A stretch of 64,000 bases of DNA, taken from positions 124,001 through 188,000 of the forward strand of contig ATWD01000003.1 in NCBI GenBank assembly GCA_000421065.1. The letters run 5' to 3'. Below the pieces are notes generated by a model. The model was not told where the DNA came from. It was given only the letters and a program-made list of their open reading frames with translations, and did no database searches. Below are positions 8,034 to 16,039 of this stretch, piece after piece (the stretch's first letter is position 1; every line of letters begins with the position of its first letter). The position numbers were made by a program, and so were the translations under genes. The DNA is from Acidobacteriaceae bacterium TAA 166 (GTDB taxonomy: Bacteria; Acidobacteriota; Terriglobia; Terriglobales; Acidobacteriaceae).

Positions 8034-8600
8034 TCATGCTGCCACCGAATTCCAGCAGAGCTCCGCGACCTGCACGAGAGCGGAGTGTGCAAGCGGCTTC
8101 GGATGAGTCGCCAGATGCGCCGCCACACCAAAAGACAACTCATGAATGGCCTGCGCGGGAAGGTTCTTGAGTACGCCGCCCTGCGCTTTTGGACGGAAGG
8201 CCTTGGCAAACGGAGCCACCGTCTGATGGGCGTCCTTCTTTTGCGATCCAAGGTTATGCGTGCAAAATGGCGAGTTCTCATACTGATCCAGGAAGCGAGC
8301 TTCCCGATGATGTGATCGATAGAAGTTATGGACGCCAATCCAGAGGTGCAAAAAAGCGTCTTTCGGTGTCATCTCCGCGAAATAACCCTGTCCTACGATC
8401 TCGCCTTTGAACTGCACCACATATTCGTAAACGGCGTGGATAAGGTCTTCCTTGCTCGGAAAGTAGTGATAGATGAGTCCCGCACCGGTTCCTGATCGCT
8501 TTGCCAGCAGCGACATTGGCGCATCATGAAAGCCACGCTCGGCCACGAGGTCAAGCATGGCTTCCATAATCACGGTCTTCTTGTCGCCCTTTGCCGTCAT
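8034..8600 (-). CDS. TetR/AcrR family transcriptional regulator
   Basis: A 188-residue repressor. Residues about 8-54 form the TetR DNA-binding domain (RGFHDAPMSLLAKRSGTGAG, then LIYHYFPSKEDLIHAVYEYV). The helical C-terminal half (about 60-180) is the ligand pocket and dimer interface; it has no recognisable subfamily motif. It is transcribed toward the NmrA-like gene with 135 bp between them, so it may control that gene and itself. The MBL hydrolase gene upstream is on the same strand with 68 bp between them. Confidence 0.9.
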   Translation of the reverse strand: MTAKGDKKTVIMEAMLDLVAERGFHDAPMSLLAKRSGTGAGLIYHYFPSKEDLIHAVYEYVVQFKGEIVGQGYFAEMTPKDAFLHLWIGVHNFYRSHHREARFLDQYENSPFCTHNLGSQKKDAHQTVAPFAKAFRPKAQGGVLKNLPAQAIHELSFGVAAHLATHPKPLAHSALVQVAELCWNSVAA

Positions 8601-8668
8601 GTACTCGGTCCCCGGAAGCTCCTGGAATGATCATTCTACCAAGGAAGCTTTCAGATCATGGAGTGGCG

Positions 8669-9529
8669 CTAGGCGAAGTCTGACCAAAGAGCAGGAACCA
8701 GTCGAAATCCTCCCTCAGTCCGCCGGACAAAGCTGAATCCAGGAAAGTCGATATGCATCCCCGCCACGAGCAGGCGTTCGCTGGCGGCCTTGGTCATGAT
8801 GTCTTTCCTGGTCTCGACTGCCTTCGCACTGTCGACATCGAAAGCGAGGCCAGTGTCGGGACGTGCCGACTGGATCTCCTGGAATTGGACGATATCACCC
8901 CAAATGAGCACCGATGTCCCTTCAGAGCTGATGCGGTATCCAGTGTGACCCGGGGTATGGCCGTACAGGGGAACGGACCAAATCTTCGGGACAACTTCGG
9001 TTTCGCCGTTGAACAACCGGATCCGCCCCTTGTAGGGAACGAGAGATCCCTGGGTGAGCGCGACATAGCCTTTAAACTCATCCGGGGCATCCTTGAAGTT
9101 GTTGTTATCCGTCCAGAATGCGTGTTCGATCTTCTCCAACACGATCTCCGCGTTCGGAAAGACCGCATTTCCTTTTCCGTCTGTCAGACCCGCACAGTGA
9201 TCGGGATGGAGATGAGTCAGTAATACGGTGCCAATTTCCTCGGGAGTAACGCCAACCGCCTCCAGCGCGGAAAGAAGACGCCCCGATGTCTCTCCTCCGA
9301 TAAAGCCCATCCCTGTATCAATCAGGACCGGTGGGTGCTTGTCGCTCTCCACCAGGAACAGATTGATCGTGATCTTCGGATCATCTGTCCGGAAGGCGTC
9401 ACGTTGAATACGGATAGCCTCCTCGCGGCTCAGGCCCTGTACAACATCCACGGAGGCCGGATTGAATCCATCGTTAAGGGTGGTGACGACGCGGTTGCCG
9501 ATCTTCCATTGCAGTATGCCTGGCTTCAT
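8669..9529 (-). CDS. MBL-fold metallo-hydrolase
   Basis: A 286-residue metallo-beta-lactamase-fold protein. The metal-binding motif HLHPDH is at residues 106-111 and a further Asp/His pair is expected in WGDIVQF (about 216). GHTPGHTGYR (about 192-201) supplies another His ligand. The N-terminal pattern with GMKPG... and the LIDTGMGF block resemble quorum-lactonase-like and other small-molecule hydrolases of this fold. The substrate is not predictable. GAGGAG precedes the start. Its start is 19 bp from the stop of the MFS exporter gene, so the two probably share a transcript. Confidence 0.85.
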   Translation of the reverse strand: MKPGILQWKIGNRVVTTLNDGFNPASVDVVQGLSREEAIRIQRDAFRTDDPKITINLFLVESDKHPPVLIDTGMGFIGGETSGRLLSALEAVGVTPEEIGTVLLTHLHPDHCAGLTDGKGNAVFPNAEIVLEKIEHAFWTDNNNFKDAPDEFKGYVALTQGSLVPYKGRIRLFNGETEVVPKIWSVPLYGHTPGHTGYRISSEGTSVLIWGDIVQFQEIQSARPDTGLAFDVDSAKAVETRKDIMTKAASERLLVAGMHIDFPGFSFVRRTEGGFRLVPALWSDFA

Positions 9530-9548
9530 AGTGTCTCCTCTTAGCTGG

Positions 9549-10988
9549 TTAGTCGGTTAGTGCCTCAAAGGCTTGAACGTCTGCTTCTTCATCCTGAGCT
9601 GGACGGTGCTCGACTCTCATCGGCAGCCTCAACGCCGCGGCTACCAGACCGAGTTGCACCGCGGAGAGAAGCACGAAGGCTGGCACGAACGAGCTGACGA
9701 TGGTGCGACCGCCCGGATGGACATGCACCCCTACGAGCATCGTTGCCAGTGTGGTCAGAATAGGACCGCCCAATCTCTGCAGGATGTTGAGGGTTGTTGT
9801 GGCCATCGGCAGCTCTGGCTTCGGTACCGATGAATAGGCTGCGGACATAGAAGGAATGTTGATCGCTCCGAGACCGGCTCCGCGAATAAAGAGGGCGAGA
9901 ACCAACGCGATCATGGAGACTCCGTGAGCTGCCATCCAGATAAACGGGACCGTCCCGATAGCGGCGACAAGGCCACCGCCGGCCGAGACACTGCGAATTC
10001 CGAATCGCTTCGCAAGCACTCCCATGAACGGGTAGGTACAGATCATGCCGACTCCCATCGGAGCCATCAACCAGCCGGTCTGCTCCGGGGTCATGTTGCA
10101 TCCCGTGATAAGGAAGTAGGGAATCAGTACTTGGCCAGCCAACGCGACCGCATTGGCCAGGAATTGGGTGATAGCTGCAGCATTGAAGGCAGGAATACGA
10201 AACAGGCGGAGGTTCATGAGCGCCTGGTCGCCTTTTCGGCCCGCTCGGACAAGAAATATTCCAATGAGCACCATGGCGAGGAGCAGGGCGTATTTGCCGC
10301 CCGCACTTTTGACGTGATCCAGGCCATAGAGAAAAGCCACAAGGCCTGGCGAGAGCTGCATAAAGCCCACAAAGTCGAGCCTGCGCGGACGAACATCCGC
10401 ATGGTCGCGAGGGAGGAAGAGCATCGACAATACGATTGCCAGGACGCCGACCGGCAGGTTGATGAGAAACAGCCAACGCCATGAGCTGTGCTGAAGGATC
10501 GCGCCAGCCAGCACGGGACCGAACAGGGGACCGAGCATCACAGGAGGTGCTGCATACCCCATCACCTTCGTCATGTTCCCCGGATTGGCGGCGCGCGCAA
10601 TCATCATCTGCGCCATAGGAGCGAGAAGTCCCCCTGCTATCCCCTGCAGGATGCGGAAGCCGATAAGAGAAGCCGGCGACCATGCCGCGCCGCAGAGAGC
10701 GGAGGTCACCGTGAATGCTGCGAAGCACCAGATGTAGAGTTTGCGTGCGCCAATCCGGTCCACCATCCAGCCGCTGAGAGGAAGCACAAGAGCGAGCGCC
10801 AGAAGATAGGCGCTCGCGACCCATTGGATCACTCCGAGGTTGGTCTTCAGCTCTGTCGCAAGACCGGACAGCGAGACATTCACGACGGTCGCGTCGAGGG
10901 TCGAGAGAAACGGCCCCAACGTGGCGACCGTGACGATGCGCCAGGTCTCCGGGCTGATGTAGTCCGGATTCTCCGTATGGCTAGACAA
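9549..10988 (-). CDS. MFS multidrug exporter, DHA2 (EmrB/QacA) family, 14 TM helices
   Basis: A proton-coupled exporter of about 479 residues. The first helix block has the DHA2 hallmark LDATVVNVSLSGL; GWMVDRIGARKLYI is motif A between helices 2 and 3; a Gly/Pro-rich antiporter motif C (GYAAPPVMLGPLFGPVLAG) is in helix 5. I chose the TTG at 10988, which overlaps the isochorismatase stop by 8 bases and starts just before ENPDYISPETW. A longer ATG frame (11117) would overlap that gene by 137 bp and adds a non-conserved, Ser/Pro-rich segment. It probably exports a toxic or aromatic compound, because its neighbours are a hydrolase and a TetR repressor. Confidence 0.88.
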   Translation of the reverse strand: MSSHTENPDYISPETWRIVTVATLGPFLSTLDATVVNVSLSGLATELKTNLGVIQWVASAYLLALALVLPLSGWMVDRIGARKLYIWCFAAFTVTSALCGAAWSPASLIGFRILQGIAGGLLAPMAQMMIARAANPGNMTKVMGYAAPPVMLGPLFGPVLAGAILQHSSWRWLFLINLPVGVLAIVLSMLFLPRDHADVRPRRLDFVGFMQLSPGLVAFLYGLDHVKSAGGKYALLLAMVLIGIFLVRAGRKGDQALMNLRLFRIPAFNAAAITQFLANAVALAGQVLIPYFLITGCNMTPEQTGWLMAPMGVGMICTYPFMGVLAKRFGIRSVSAGGGLVAAIGTVPFIWMAAHGVSMIALVLALFIRGAGLGAINIPSMSAAYSSVPKPELPMATTTLNILQRLGGPILTTLATMLVGVHVHPGGRTIVSSFVPAFVLLSAVQLGLVAAALRLPMRVEHRPAQDEEADVQAFEALTD

Positions 10989-11550
10989 GAGCTTCGGAGA
11001 CCTCAGCGGCCGTTCGAACGCGGCCCAGCATCGGGAAGATGAGCTGGTATGCGAAATTGTGGGCATCGGCACTGATGCTGGTGGTAGCGTCTTCAGGGAG
11101 CACAACTGCAAATCCAAGGCCCACCGCGGATCTTGCTGTAGACTCTACCCCAAAGTTGGTGGCGATACCGGCGATGACGATGGTTTCGACTCCCGCTAAC
11201 CGAAGGCGATGCTCAAGGTCCGTCCCGGAGAATGCGCTCCAATGGCGCTTGGTAATCACTGGATCGTCCTGTTGGACCCCTGATTCCGGTACCAGCTCCG
11301 AGGCAATCGGAGGAGGAGGGGTTTTCGGATCTCCGTGTGAGACATCCACCGGAAGCTGGATCATTTTGGAAAGATCGACCCTCACGTAGATCACCATGGC
11401 CTTCTTGTCACGAAAGCGATTTGCAAGGATGGCAGACTTCTCGACGACCGACTTCGCCGGATAGGGTTGCGTATCGATTCCGACAATTCCATGTTGCAGA
11501 TCGATAAGAATCAGTGCCGTGGTTTTTGAACTTAGAGTGAGCTTGTCCAT
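10981..11550 (-). CDS. Isochorismatase-like hydrolase, canonical nucleophile Cys absent
   Basis: A 189-residue cysteine-hydrolase-fold protein. The conserved Asp is in LILIDLQHG (about residue 17), and the Lys in ITKRHWSAFSGT (about 100). The position of the nucleophile, normally GxxTxxCVxxTA, here reads GIATNFGVESTARSA, with Gly in place of Cys. Many close homologues share that pattern, so it is a real subfamily rather than a mutation, but amidohydrolase chemistry should not be assumed. It overlaps the MFS gene by 8 bp and so belongs to the same operon. Its start lies 11 bp from a repeat that I read as a TetR operator (11561-11609). Confidence 0.85.
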   Translation of the reverse strand: MDKLTLSSKTTALILIDLQHGIVGIDTQPYPAKSVVEKSAILANRFRDKKAMVIYVRVDLSKMIQLPVDVSHGDPKTPPPPIASELVPESGVQQDDPVITKRHWSAFSGTDLEHRLRLAGVETIVIAGIATNFGVESTARSAVGLGFAVVLPEDATTSISADAHNFAYQLIFPMLGRVRTAAEVSEALV

Positions 11551-11560
11551 AAACGTGAGT

Positions 11561-11609
11561 GGTCCCTCGTGTTCGTGGTCTCAGAATACGAGGGGTCCCT
11601 CGTGTTCGT
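11561..11609. promoter_or_regulatory. Candidate TetR operator: palindrome plus direct repeat
   Basis: ACGAGGG-GT-CCCTCGT (11588-11603) is a dyad with 7-bp arms. A 16-bp sequence, GGTCCCTCGTGTTCGT, occurs at 11561-11576 and again at 11594-11609, 33 bp apart, so one full and one half operator lie together. The pair sits between the divergent isochorismatase/MFS operon (start 11550) and the TetR gene at 11713, and the first copy touches the ribosome-binding region of the former. TetR proteins commonly bind such dyads to repress both sides. Confidence 0.6.
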
Positions 11610-11712
11610 CAAACGTGGCGTACTTTCTCACAGACTTGACCGCGTGGACACTTTCCTAGTCTCCGTATTACAGAAACCCTCCGAGAATTCGAACCAAACA
11701 ATAGCCTAAGAT

Positions 11713-12333
11713 ATGAGCATGCCCTCGCCTTCCGTCGAAACCGACCGGCCGAAACCGCAGCAGCAACGCTCATCGCGAAGAGTCAGCGAGTACCTCGAAA
11801 TCGCCGCGGCCCTATTTGCTGAAGCTGGATACGAGACCGCCACGATGACGGCGATCGCCGAACGAGCAGGCTCGTCGATTGGGGGACTCTACAGATACTT
11901 CCCGGACAAGCAGGCGATCGCTGTTGCATTGCAAAAGCGTTACACCGACGACCTGGATGTGCTATGGGGGGCGGTTCTCGAAGAATTGGAGCAGTCGTCG
12001 ATTGCTGATTTCGCAGACCGTCTCATGGATCGGATGGTCGAATTCGTGTCTGAGCGTCCAGGATTTTTTGCGCTGCTCGGTGTGCCGATTCATTATCGCC
12101 GCGACATCGCAACACGCAACCACCTGAGAGCACAGTTCAGTAAGGCCTTCCGTGTGAAAAACTCCTGCTTGTCTCAGGAGGAAGGTCTGTTGGCTGCGAA
12201 TGTTGCCATCCAGATAATCAAGGGCATGCTGGCCGTGTGCGCCGAAGTCGAGCCCAGACGTCGTCCCCCCGTGATCCGCGAATTCAAGCGAGCGATGAAA
12301 GACTATTTGGCAGACGTCCTGCGGAGCAGTTGA
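11713..12333 (+). CDS. TetR/AcrR family regulator, divergent from the exporter operon
   Basis: A 206-residue repressor. After a basic, Pro/Gln-rich lead (residues 1-22) comes the TetR HTH, residues about 24-70 (LFAEAGYETATMTAIAERAG, then SSIGGLYRYFPDKQAIAVAL). The remainder is the ligand-binding bundle. It is divergent from the isochorismatase-MFS-MBL genes and the palindrome at 11588-11603 lies between them; the simplest reading is that it represses that operon and itself. The ligand is unknown. Alternative later starts exist within the N-terminal basic segment. Confidence 0.9.
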   Translation: MSMPSPSVETDRPKPQQQRSSRRVSEYLEIAAALFAEAGYETATMTAIAERAGSSIGGLYRYFPDKQAIAVALQKRYTDDLDVLWGAVLEELEQSSIADFADRLMDRMVEFVSERPGFFALLGVPIHYRRDIATRNHLRAQFSKAFRVKNSCLSQEEGLLAANVAIQIIKGMLAVCAEVEPRRRPPVIREFKRAMKDYLADVLRSS

Positions 12334-12712
12334 TGGCTTTGAGGGGAAGACGTCATGGCGGCGATACCTAACTGCCCTAGAGTCGCAAATCGGATATAAG
12401 TCGATCCGTAAGACCGCGCTATTGATTTGTGGATAGGGAGCGTTGAGCGGTATTGCCGCATCTCCCATCCCGTGAAATCCGCGCGAGAGCCTCATTCGGT
12501 AGCCGATTGTCTGGATTCATTGACTCATGTAGTCAGGGCGCAAGCACGATCTTCCCGCCGGTATGGCGTTGCGCGAGATCCAGGTAGCATCGGGCCAGCC
12601 GAACTCATAACGGGCGGCAGCTGGTACTCCATGGCCCAGAAATGGGACTCGTTAGTATCAGCTGCCGCACTACCCCCGGATATGCGGTTCAAGCAATTCG
12701 CCGCCCGAAGGC
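12334..12712. other. Gene-poor stretch with decayed coding remnants
   Basis: No intact gene seen between the TetR gene and the next one. It contains one recognisable remnant (12533-12604, see separate entry) and an open but uncharacteristic reading frame on each strand around 12530-12770. A relic of a deleted dehydrogenase gene is the best reading. Confidence 0.5.
12533..12604 (-). pseudogene. C-terminal remnant of a medium-chain (quinone oxidoreductase-like) dehydrogenase
   Basis: Reading the complement from 12604 gives VRLARCYLDLAQRHTGGKIV and then LAP before a TGA at 12533. The ending, LAQRHTGGKIVL, is characteristic of zinc-type alcohol dehydrogenase/quinone oxidoreductase C-termini. The frame is closed by a stop immediately upstream, so the rest of the gene has been lost. 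It lies between two TetR genes. Confidence 0.55.
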
Positions 12713-13309
12713 TCACCTTTTGTCCCGAGTCTTTGATCGGTCCTGGGAAAGAGCCAGCGCAGTTGACACGAGTGTGACCTGTGCTCCGATCATCTTTCGA
12801 ATCTCTTTGCCATCTCGTGCCGTTTCCTTGAAACCCTTGATCGCAAATGAGATCACGTGCGCCACTTCTTTCGCGGAGAGCTTAAGGCCGGATTGACGGA
12901 GCGGCTCCCGAAGGATTTCGACCAGCAGCTCCTCGAATGCCGAATAGCTGTCGCATACGGACTTGAACCCGAGGTCGAACATATCCTTTGCATCTGGGTG
13001 AGCCTTGACAAGGTCGTATCCCTCCGCACCCCAGGACTCGCAGGCGAATTGCAGTTTGGCGTCAAGACTTGTTCTTGCAGGCAGACCGCTGCGAATGTCC
13101 GCCAGTTTGGCAGAGACCATAGTCTCGACAACTGCGGCGAAGATGGACTCCTTGTCAGAGAACATCGAATACAGGGTTTGGCGCGCCACGCGTGCTGCCT
13201 TCGCTATGTCAGCCATCGTAGTGCGGCCATATCCATAGCGAAGGAAGACGCCGACTGCATCCTGGATGACTTGTTGCCGCCTCGACGATGCCGCGGATTC
13301 CTCTTTCAT
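12713..13309 (-). CDS. TetR/AcrR family transcriptional regulator
   Basis: A 198-residue repressor with an N-terminal HTH (residues about 11-60: VFLRYGYGRTTMADIAKAA and RVARQTLYSMFSDKESIFAA). The C-terminal half belongs to the broad AefR-like group by general layout. It is divergent from the SnoaL-like/SDR pair at 13425-14753, separated by 115 bp that contain short palindromic pieces (for example GACAG...CTGTC, 13321-13342). It probably represses those two genes and itself. It differs from the other two TetR proteins of this region in helix 3, so they should not share operators. Confidence 0.9.
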   Translation of the reverse strand: MKEESAASSRRQQVIQDAVGVFLRYGYGRTTMADIAKAARVARQTLYSMFSDKESIFAAVVETMVSAKLADIRSGLPARTSLDAKLQFACESWGAEGYDLVKAHPDAKDMFDLGFKSVCDSYSAFEELLVEILREPLRQSGLKLSAKEVAHVISFAIKGFKETARDGKEIRKMIGAQVTLVSTALALSQDRSKTRDKR

Positions 13310-13424
13310 GAATTAATCATGACAGATTGACTCCTGCTGTCCAACTGATCTAACGTGACAAACAGATCGTAACTGTCGTCTTGTATGTGGCAGTTATCTA
13401 GTTACAGCATGACAAGGAGTCCAC

Positions 13425-13889
13425 ATGGGAGTGCGCTACGCTATTGCTCCAGAAGAAGCTGCCGATCGACTCGCCATTCGGGAACTTATCGATGCCTATG
13501 CACATTGCGCCGATCGTCGCGATGCTTCGGGGCAGATGGCTCTCTTTACTGAGGATGCGCACTTTGTAGTCTTCATGGGAATCGGGGCCACCGAGGCATC
13601 TCAGGATTTTCACAGGCGGGACGAACTTGCTCCGGTATTTGCCCACCTGAACATCTACGAAGCGACCACCCATTTCAATGGACAGAGTACAGTGACCATC
13701 GATGGAGATCGTGCCACGGGAGAATCGTATTGCCTCGCTCATCATGTCTTGGTCTCTGAAGGAAATAGGACTCTTATGGTGGCGTCGATCCGATATCTCG
13801 ACACATTCGTGAAGCAGGAAGGTGCATGGCTGTTCTCAGAACGCCGACTGATGGTGGACTGGACCGACACGCGCCCGACCACCCCGTAG
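13425..13889 (+). CDS. SnoaL-like / NTF2-fold protein
   Basis: A 154-residue protein of the SnoaL-like_4 type. The N-terminal pattern (AADRLAIRELIDAYAHCADR), the LFTEDAHFV strand and the middle ...ATTHFNGQSTVTIDGDRATG fit a cone-shaped alpha+beta barrel. Members include polyketide cyclases, dehydratases and steroid isomerase-like enzymes, but many have no known substrate. AAGGAG precedes the ATG. The SDR gene follows after 42 bp with its own strong ribosome site, so the two probably form one operon under the divergent TetR. Confidence 0.8.
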   Translation: MGVRYAIAPEEAADRLAIRELIDAYAHCADRRDASGQMALFTEDAHFVVFMGIGATEASQDFHRRDELAPVFAHLNIYEATTHFNGQSTVTIDGDRATGESYCLAHHVLVSEGNRTLMVASIRYLDTFVKQEGAWLFSERRLMVDWTDTRPTTP

Positions 13890-13931
13890 AACTCCGGGAA
13901 ACGACAGTTAAACCAGCAGAAGGAGGTCCGC

Positions 13932-14753
13932 ATGGCAGAGCACAAGGTATGGTTCGTCACAGGGGCGGCACGAGGTTTTGGGCGCAGGTGGACCGAAGCG
14001 GCGTTGGAACGAGGGGACAAGGTTGCGGTCACCGCCCGCAACCCTGAGACATTGGAGGGCTTAGCCAGGGAGTACGGGAATGCTGTTCTGGCATTGCAGC
14101 TGGACGTCACCGACCGCAATGCCGTCTTCAGAACCGTGAAGCAGGCGCACGAACACTTCGGACGCCTGGATGTGATTCTGAGCAATGCCGGCTATGGACT
14201 GATGGGGGCCGTCGAGGAGGTGGCATTTGAGGATATGCGGGCCAACTTCGAGACCAATGTTTTTGGCACGGTTTCTGTGCTACAGGCTGTGCTTCCCCTG
14301 TTACGGGAGCAAGGGAGGGGACACATTCTTCTTGTCTCAAGCGTCGCCGGACTCGTCGCTCTTCCAACAGCCGGTATTTATGAAGGGGCGAAGTTCGCAA
14401 TCGAGGGGATCGGGGAAGCGCTTGCTGGGGAGGTTGGAGGTTTCGGCATAAAAGTTACACTCATCGAACCCGGTCCGTATGCGACTGACTTCCTAAGCGA
14501 TAGCTCCGTCAAGAACTCCACCCCCATACCGTGCTACGATCCGGTTCGCCAATACCTCGCCAGCATGATGACGCCAGACATGATTGGCGACCCTGCCGCA
14601 ACTTCGGGTGCGATTCTCAAGCTCGTCGATGGCGAAAATCCACCCCTTCGCTTGATTCTCGGGGGGTTATTGCCGCTTGTCCGTAACATATACGGGGAGC
14701 GCATCAAGTCGTGGGAAGACTGGGAAGATATTTCGAAAGCGGCTCAACGCTGA
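13932..14753 (+). CDS. Short-chain dehydrogenase/reductase (SDR)
   Basis: A 273-residue classical SDR. The cofactor loop TGAARGFG (residues 10-17) matches TGxxxGxG, NAG is present in SNAGYG (about 87), and the catalytic Ser-Tyr-Lys set is visible in LLVSSVAG and YEGAKFA (Tyr and Lys four apart). The Arg after the second strand (TARN) points to NADP. It belongs to the group close to SDR family oxidoreductases annotated as ketoreductases; the substrate is not evident. Preceded by AAGGAGG. Its partner is the SnoaL-like gene. Confidence 0.88.
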   Translation: MAEHKVWFVTGAARGFGRRWTEAALERGDKVAVTARNPETLEGLAREYGNAVLALQLDVTDRNAVFRTVKQAHEHFGRLDVILSNAGYGLMGAVEEVAFEDMRANFETNVFGTVSVLQAVLPLLREQGRGHILLVSSVAGLVALPTAGIYEGAKFAIEGIGEALAGEVGGFGIKVTLIEPGPYATDFLSDSSVKNSTPIPCYDPVRQYLASMMTPDMIGDPAATSGAILKLVDGENPPLRLILGGLLPLVRNIYGERIKSWEDWEDISKAAQR

Positions 14754-14947
14754 CACGGCGCGCAGTGGAGCAATCCACATAAAAGATCGTCCGAGCAGAC
14801 ATGTTCCGTGCCGTTGTTCCTCTGGCGTGGCCTGGACAGAGTGGGCGACCGCAGGAAAGGCTTCAGAAAAATAGTCTCGTCAATATGTTGTGCTACCATC
14901 CGGGCACACGGGAATCAGAGCTTTAGGCGGTCCTCAAGGCGGAGAGC

Positions 14948-16024
14948 ATGGCCACGGGTGTACGCGATTTTCCTCGAATCGGTTTATCGGCGTGGATCGA
15001 TTCACAGATCGAGAATACCGATCCAGGCGTGCCTTTGTATGCTGTCGGCCGCGCAGCCGACGTTGTGCGCAACGTACTCCAAAGCGAGGATCGCACCTCG
15101 GTTCTGTTGGCCAATACATTCTGGCAAAGCTACGTGAATTCAACTGCCTTTGTCCGCGATTTGGTGTACTACGGTATTGACCCAAGAGCAGCGCACAATC
15201 AAGAGATACTGGTTGTGTCGCACGGAACAGATCGCTTCAGCCTCCTGTTGACCGACCCCAAACTTAGTGAGGGTGCAGTTCGCTCTTTCGTCATGACTGC
15301 AAGTCGGGACGAGTTACAGGATGGATGGGAGCGGACGTTTGGAAAGGTTTTCAAGTTCCCGAGAGTTATACGCGAGGAGATACCTGGCCTTCCTTTTCTC
15401 GCACCGTCTCAGACCCTGTACGAGGTTTACCCGACACAACAGTTCACGGTGGTCTTGACAGCTCCCCTTGAAGAAGAACTCACGCACGTCCCCTCGCCAC
15501 ATGCGCCGGTGGATGTCTCTGTCGGCACCTCAACAGCGGGGGTCTACGTGAAGGATGCTATCGGACGCATTGGTGTTACAGCGTCTCTTCACTCAGTACC
15601 GTTTGGTGCCACGGTCACGGTTGAAGGGCTTCCCGGAACGGTAGTCTCGACGGACAGCATTACGGACAGTTGTTTCATCCATGTTCCGGGAATTATTCCT
15701 CGAGGCAAGACCTCGCGCGGACCGCTCCGCCTTTCGCCACGTTTGCATGAGACCGTGACGTTCGAGGGCTATTCCACCACCTCCGGTTCAACGCGTATCG
15801 TGGCCTGGAACTACGAACTGCCATACATCGATCCGAATCTCCAGCAGACGGTGAGGACGGACCTCATAACAGCCCGAGGAGACAGTGGGGCTGCTCTGCT
15901 CGACAGTTCGGACTATATCGTCGGCTTCGCTCATAGCCGGAGCGCTTCAAACATTGTTCAAGCGTACTCATCCTGGATATGGGCTGATGCTGTGCTTCAG
16001 GCTCACTCGTTGTCGATCTACTAA
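14948..16024 (+). CDS. Trypsin-like (S1-fold) serine protease-like protein
   Basis: A 358-residue protein with no signal peptide, so probably cytoplasmic. Residues about 190-350 resemble a trypsin fold: His215 in VTASLHSV, Asp240 in SITDSC and Ser313 in TARGDSGAALLDSS, with oxyanion-type GDSGA. The first 180 residues have no recognised domain. The gene is followed 15 bp downstream by an unknown gene on the same strand, each with its own good ribosome site (GGCGGAGAGC and AAAGGAG), so the two are probably cotranscribed. A cytoplasmic trypsin-like protein with a partner is unusual for housekeeping and resembles conflict or signalling effectors. The His/Asp choice is mine from spacing; the Ser motif is clear. 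Confidence 0.7.
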   Translation: MATGVRDFPRIGLSAWIDSQIENTDPGVPLYAVGRAADVVRNVLQSEDRTSVLLANTFWQSYVNSTAFVRDLVYYGIDPRAAHNQEILVVSHGTDRFSLLLTDPKLSEGAVRSFVMTASRDELQDGWERTFGKVFKFPRVIREEIPGLPFLAPSQTLYEVYPTQQFTVVLTAPLEEELTHVPSPHAPVDVSVGTSTAGVYVKDAIGRIGVTASLHSVPFGATVTVEGLPGTVVSTDSITDSCFIHVPGIIPRGKTSRGPLRLSPRLHETVTFEGYSTTSGSTRIVAWNYELPYIDPNLQQTVRTDLITARGDSGAALLDSSDYIVGFAHSRSASNIVQAYSSWIWADAVLQAHSLSIY

Positions 16025-16039
16025 GCAAAGGAGTTTCGC

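Noticed and set aside
9589..10824. A 411-codon open frame on the same strand as, and inside, the MFS exporter gene
   Set aside because: It reads Ser/Arg-rich sequence with no family features and only mirrors the good codon usage of the exporter in another phase.
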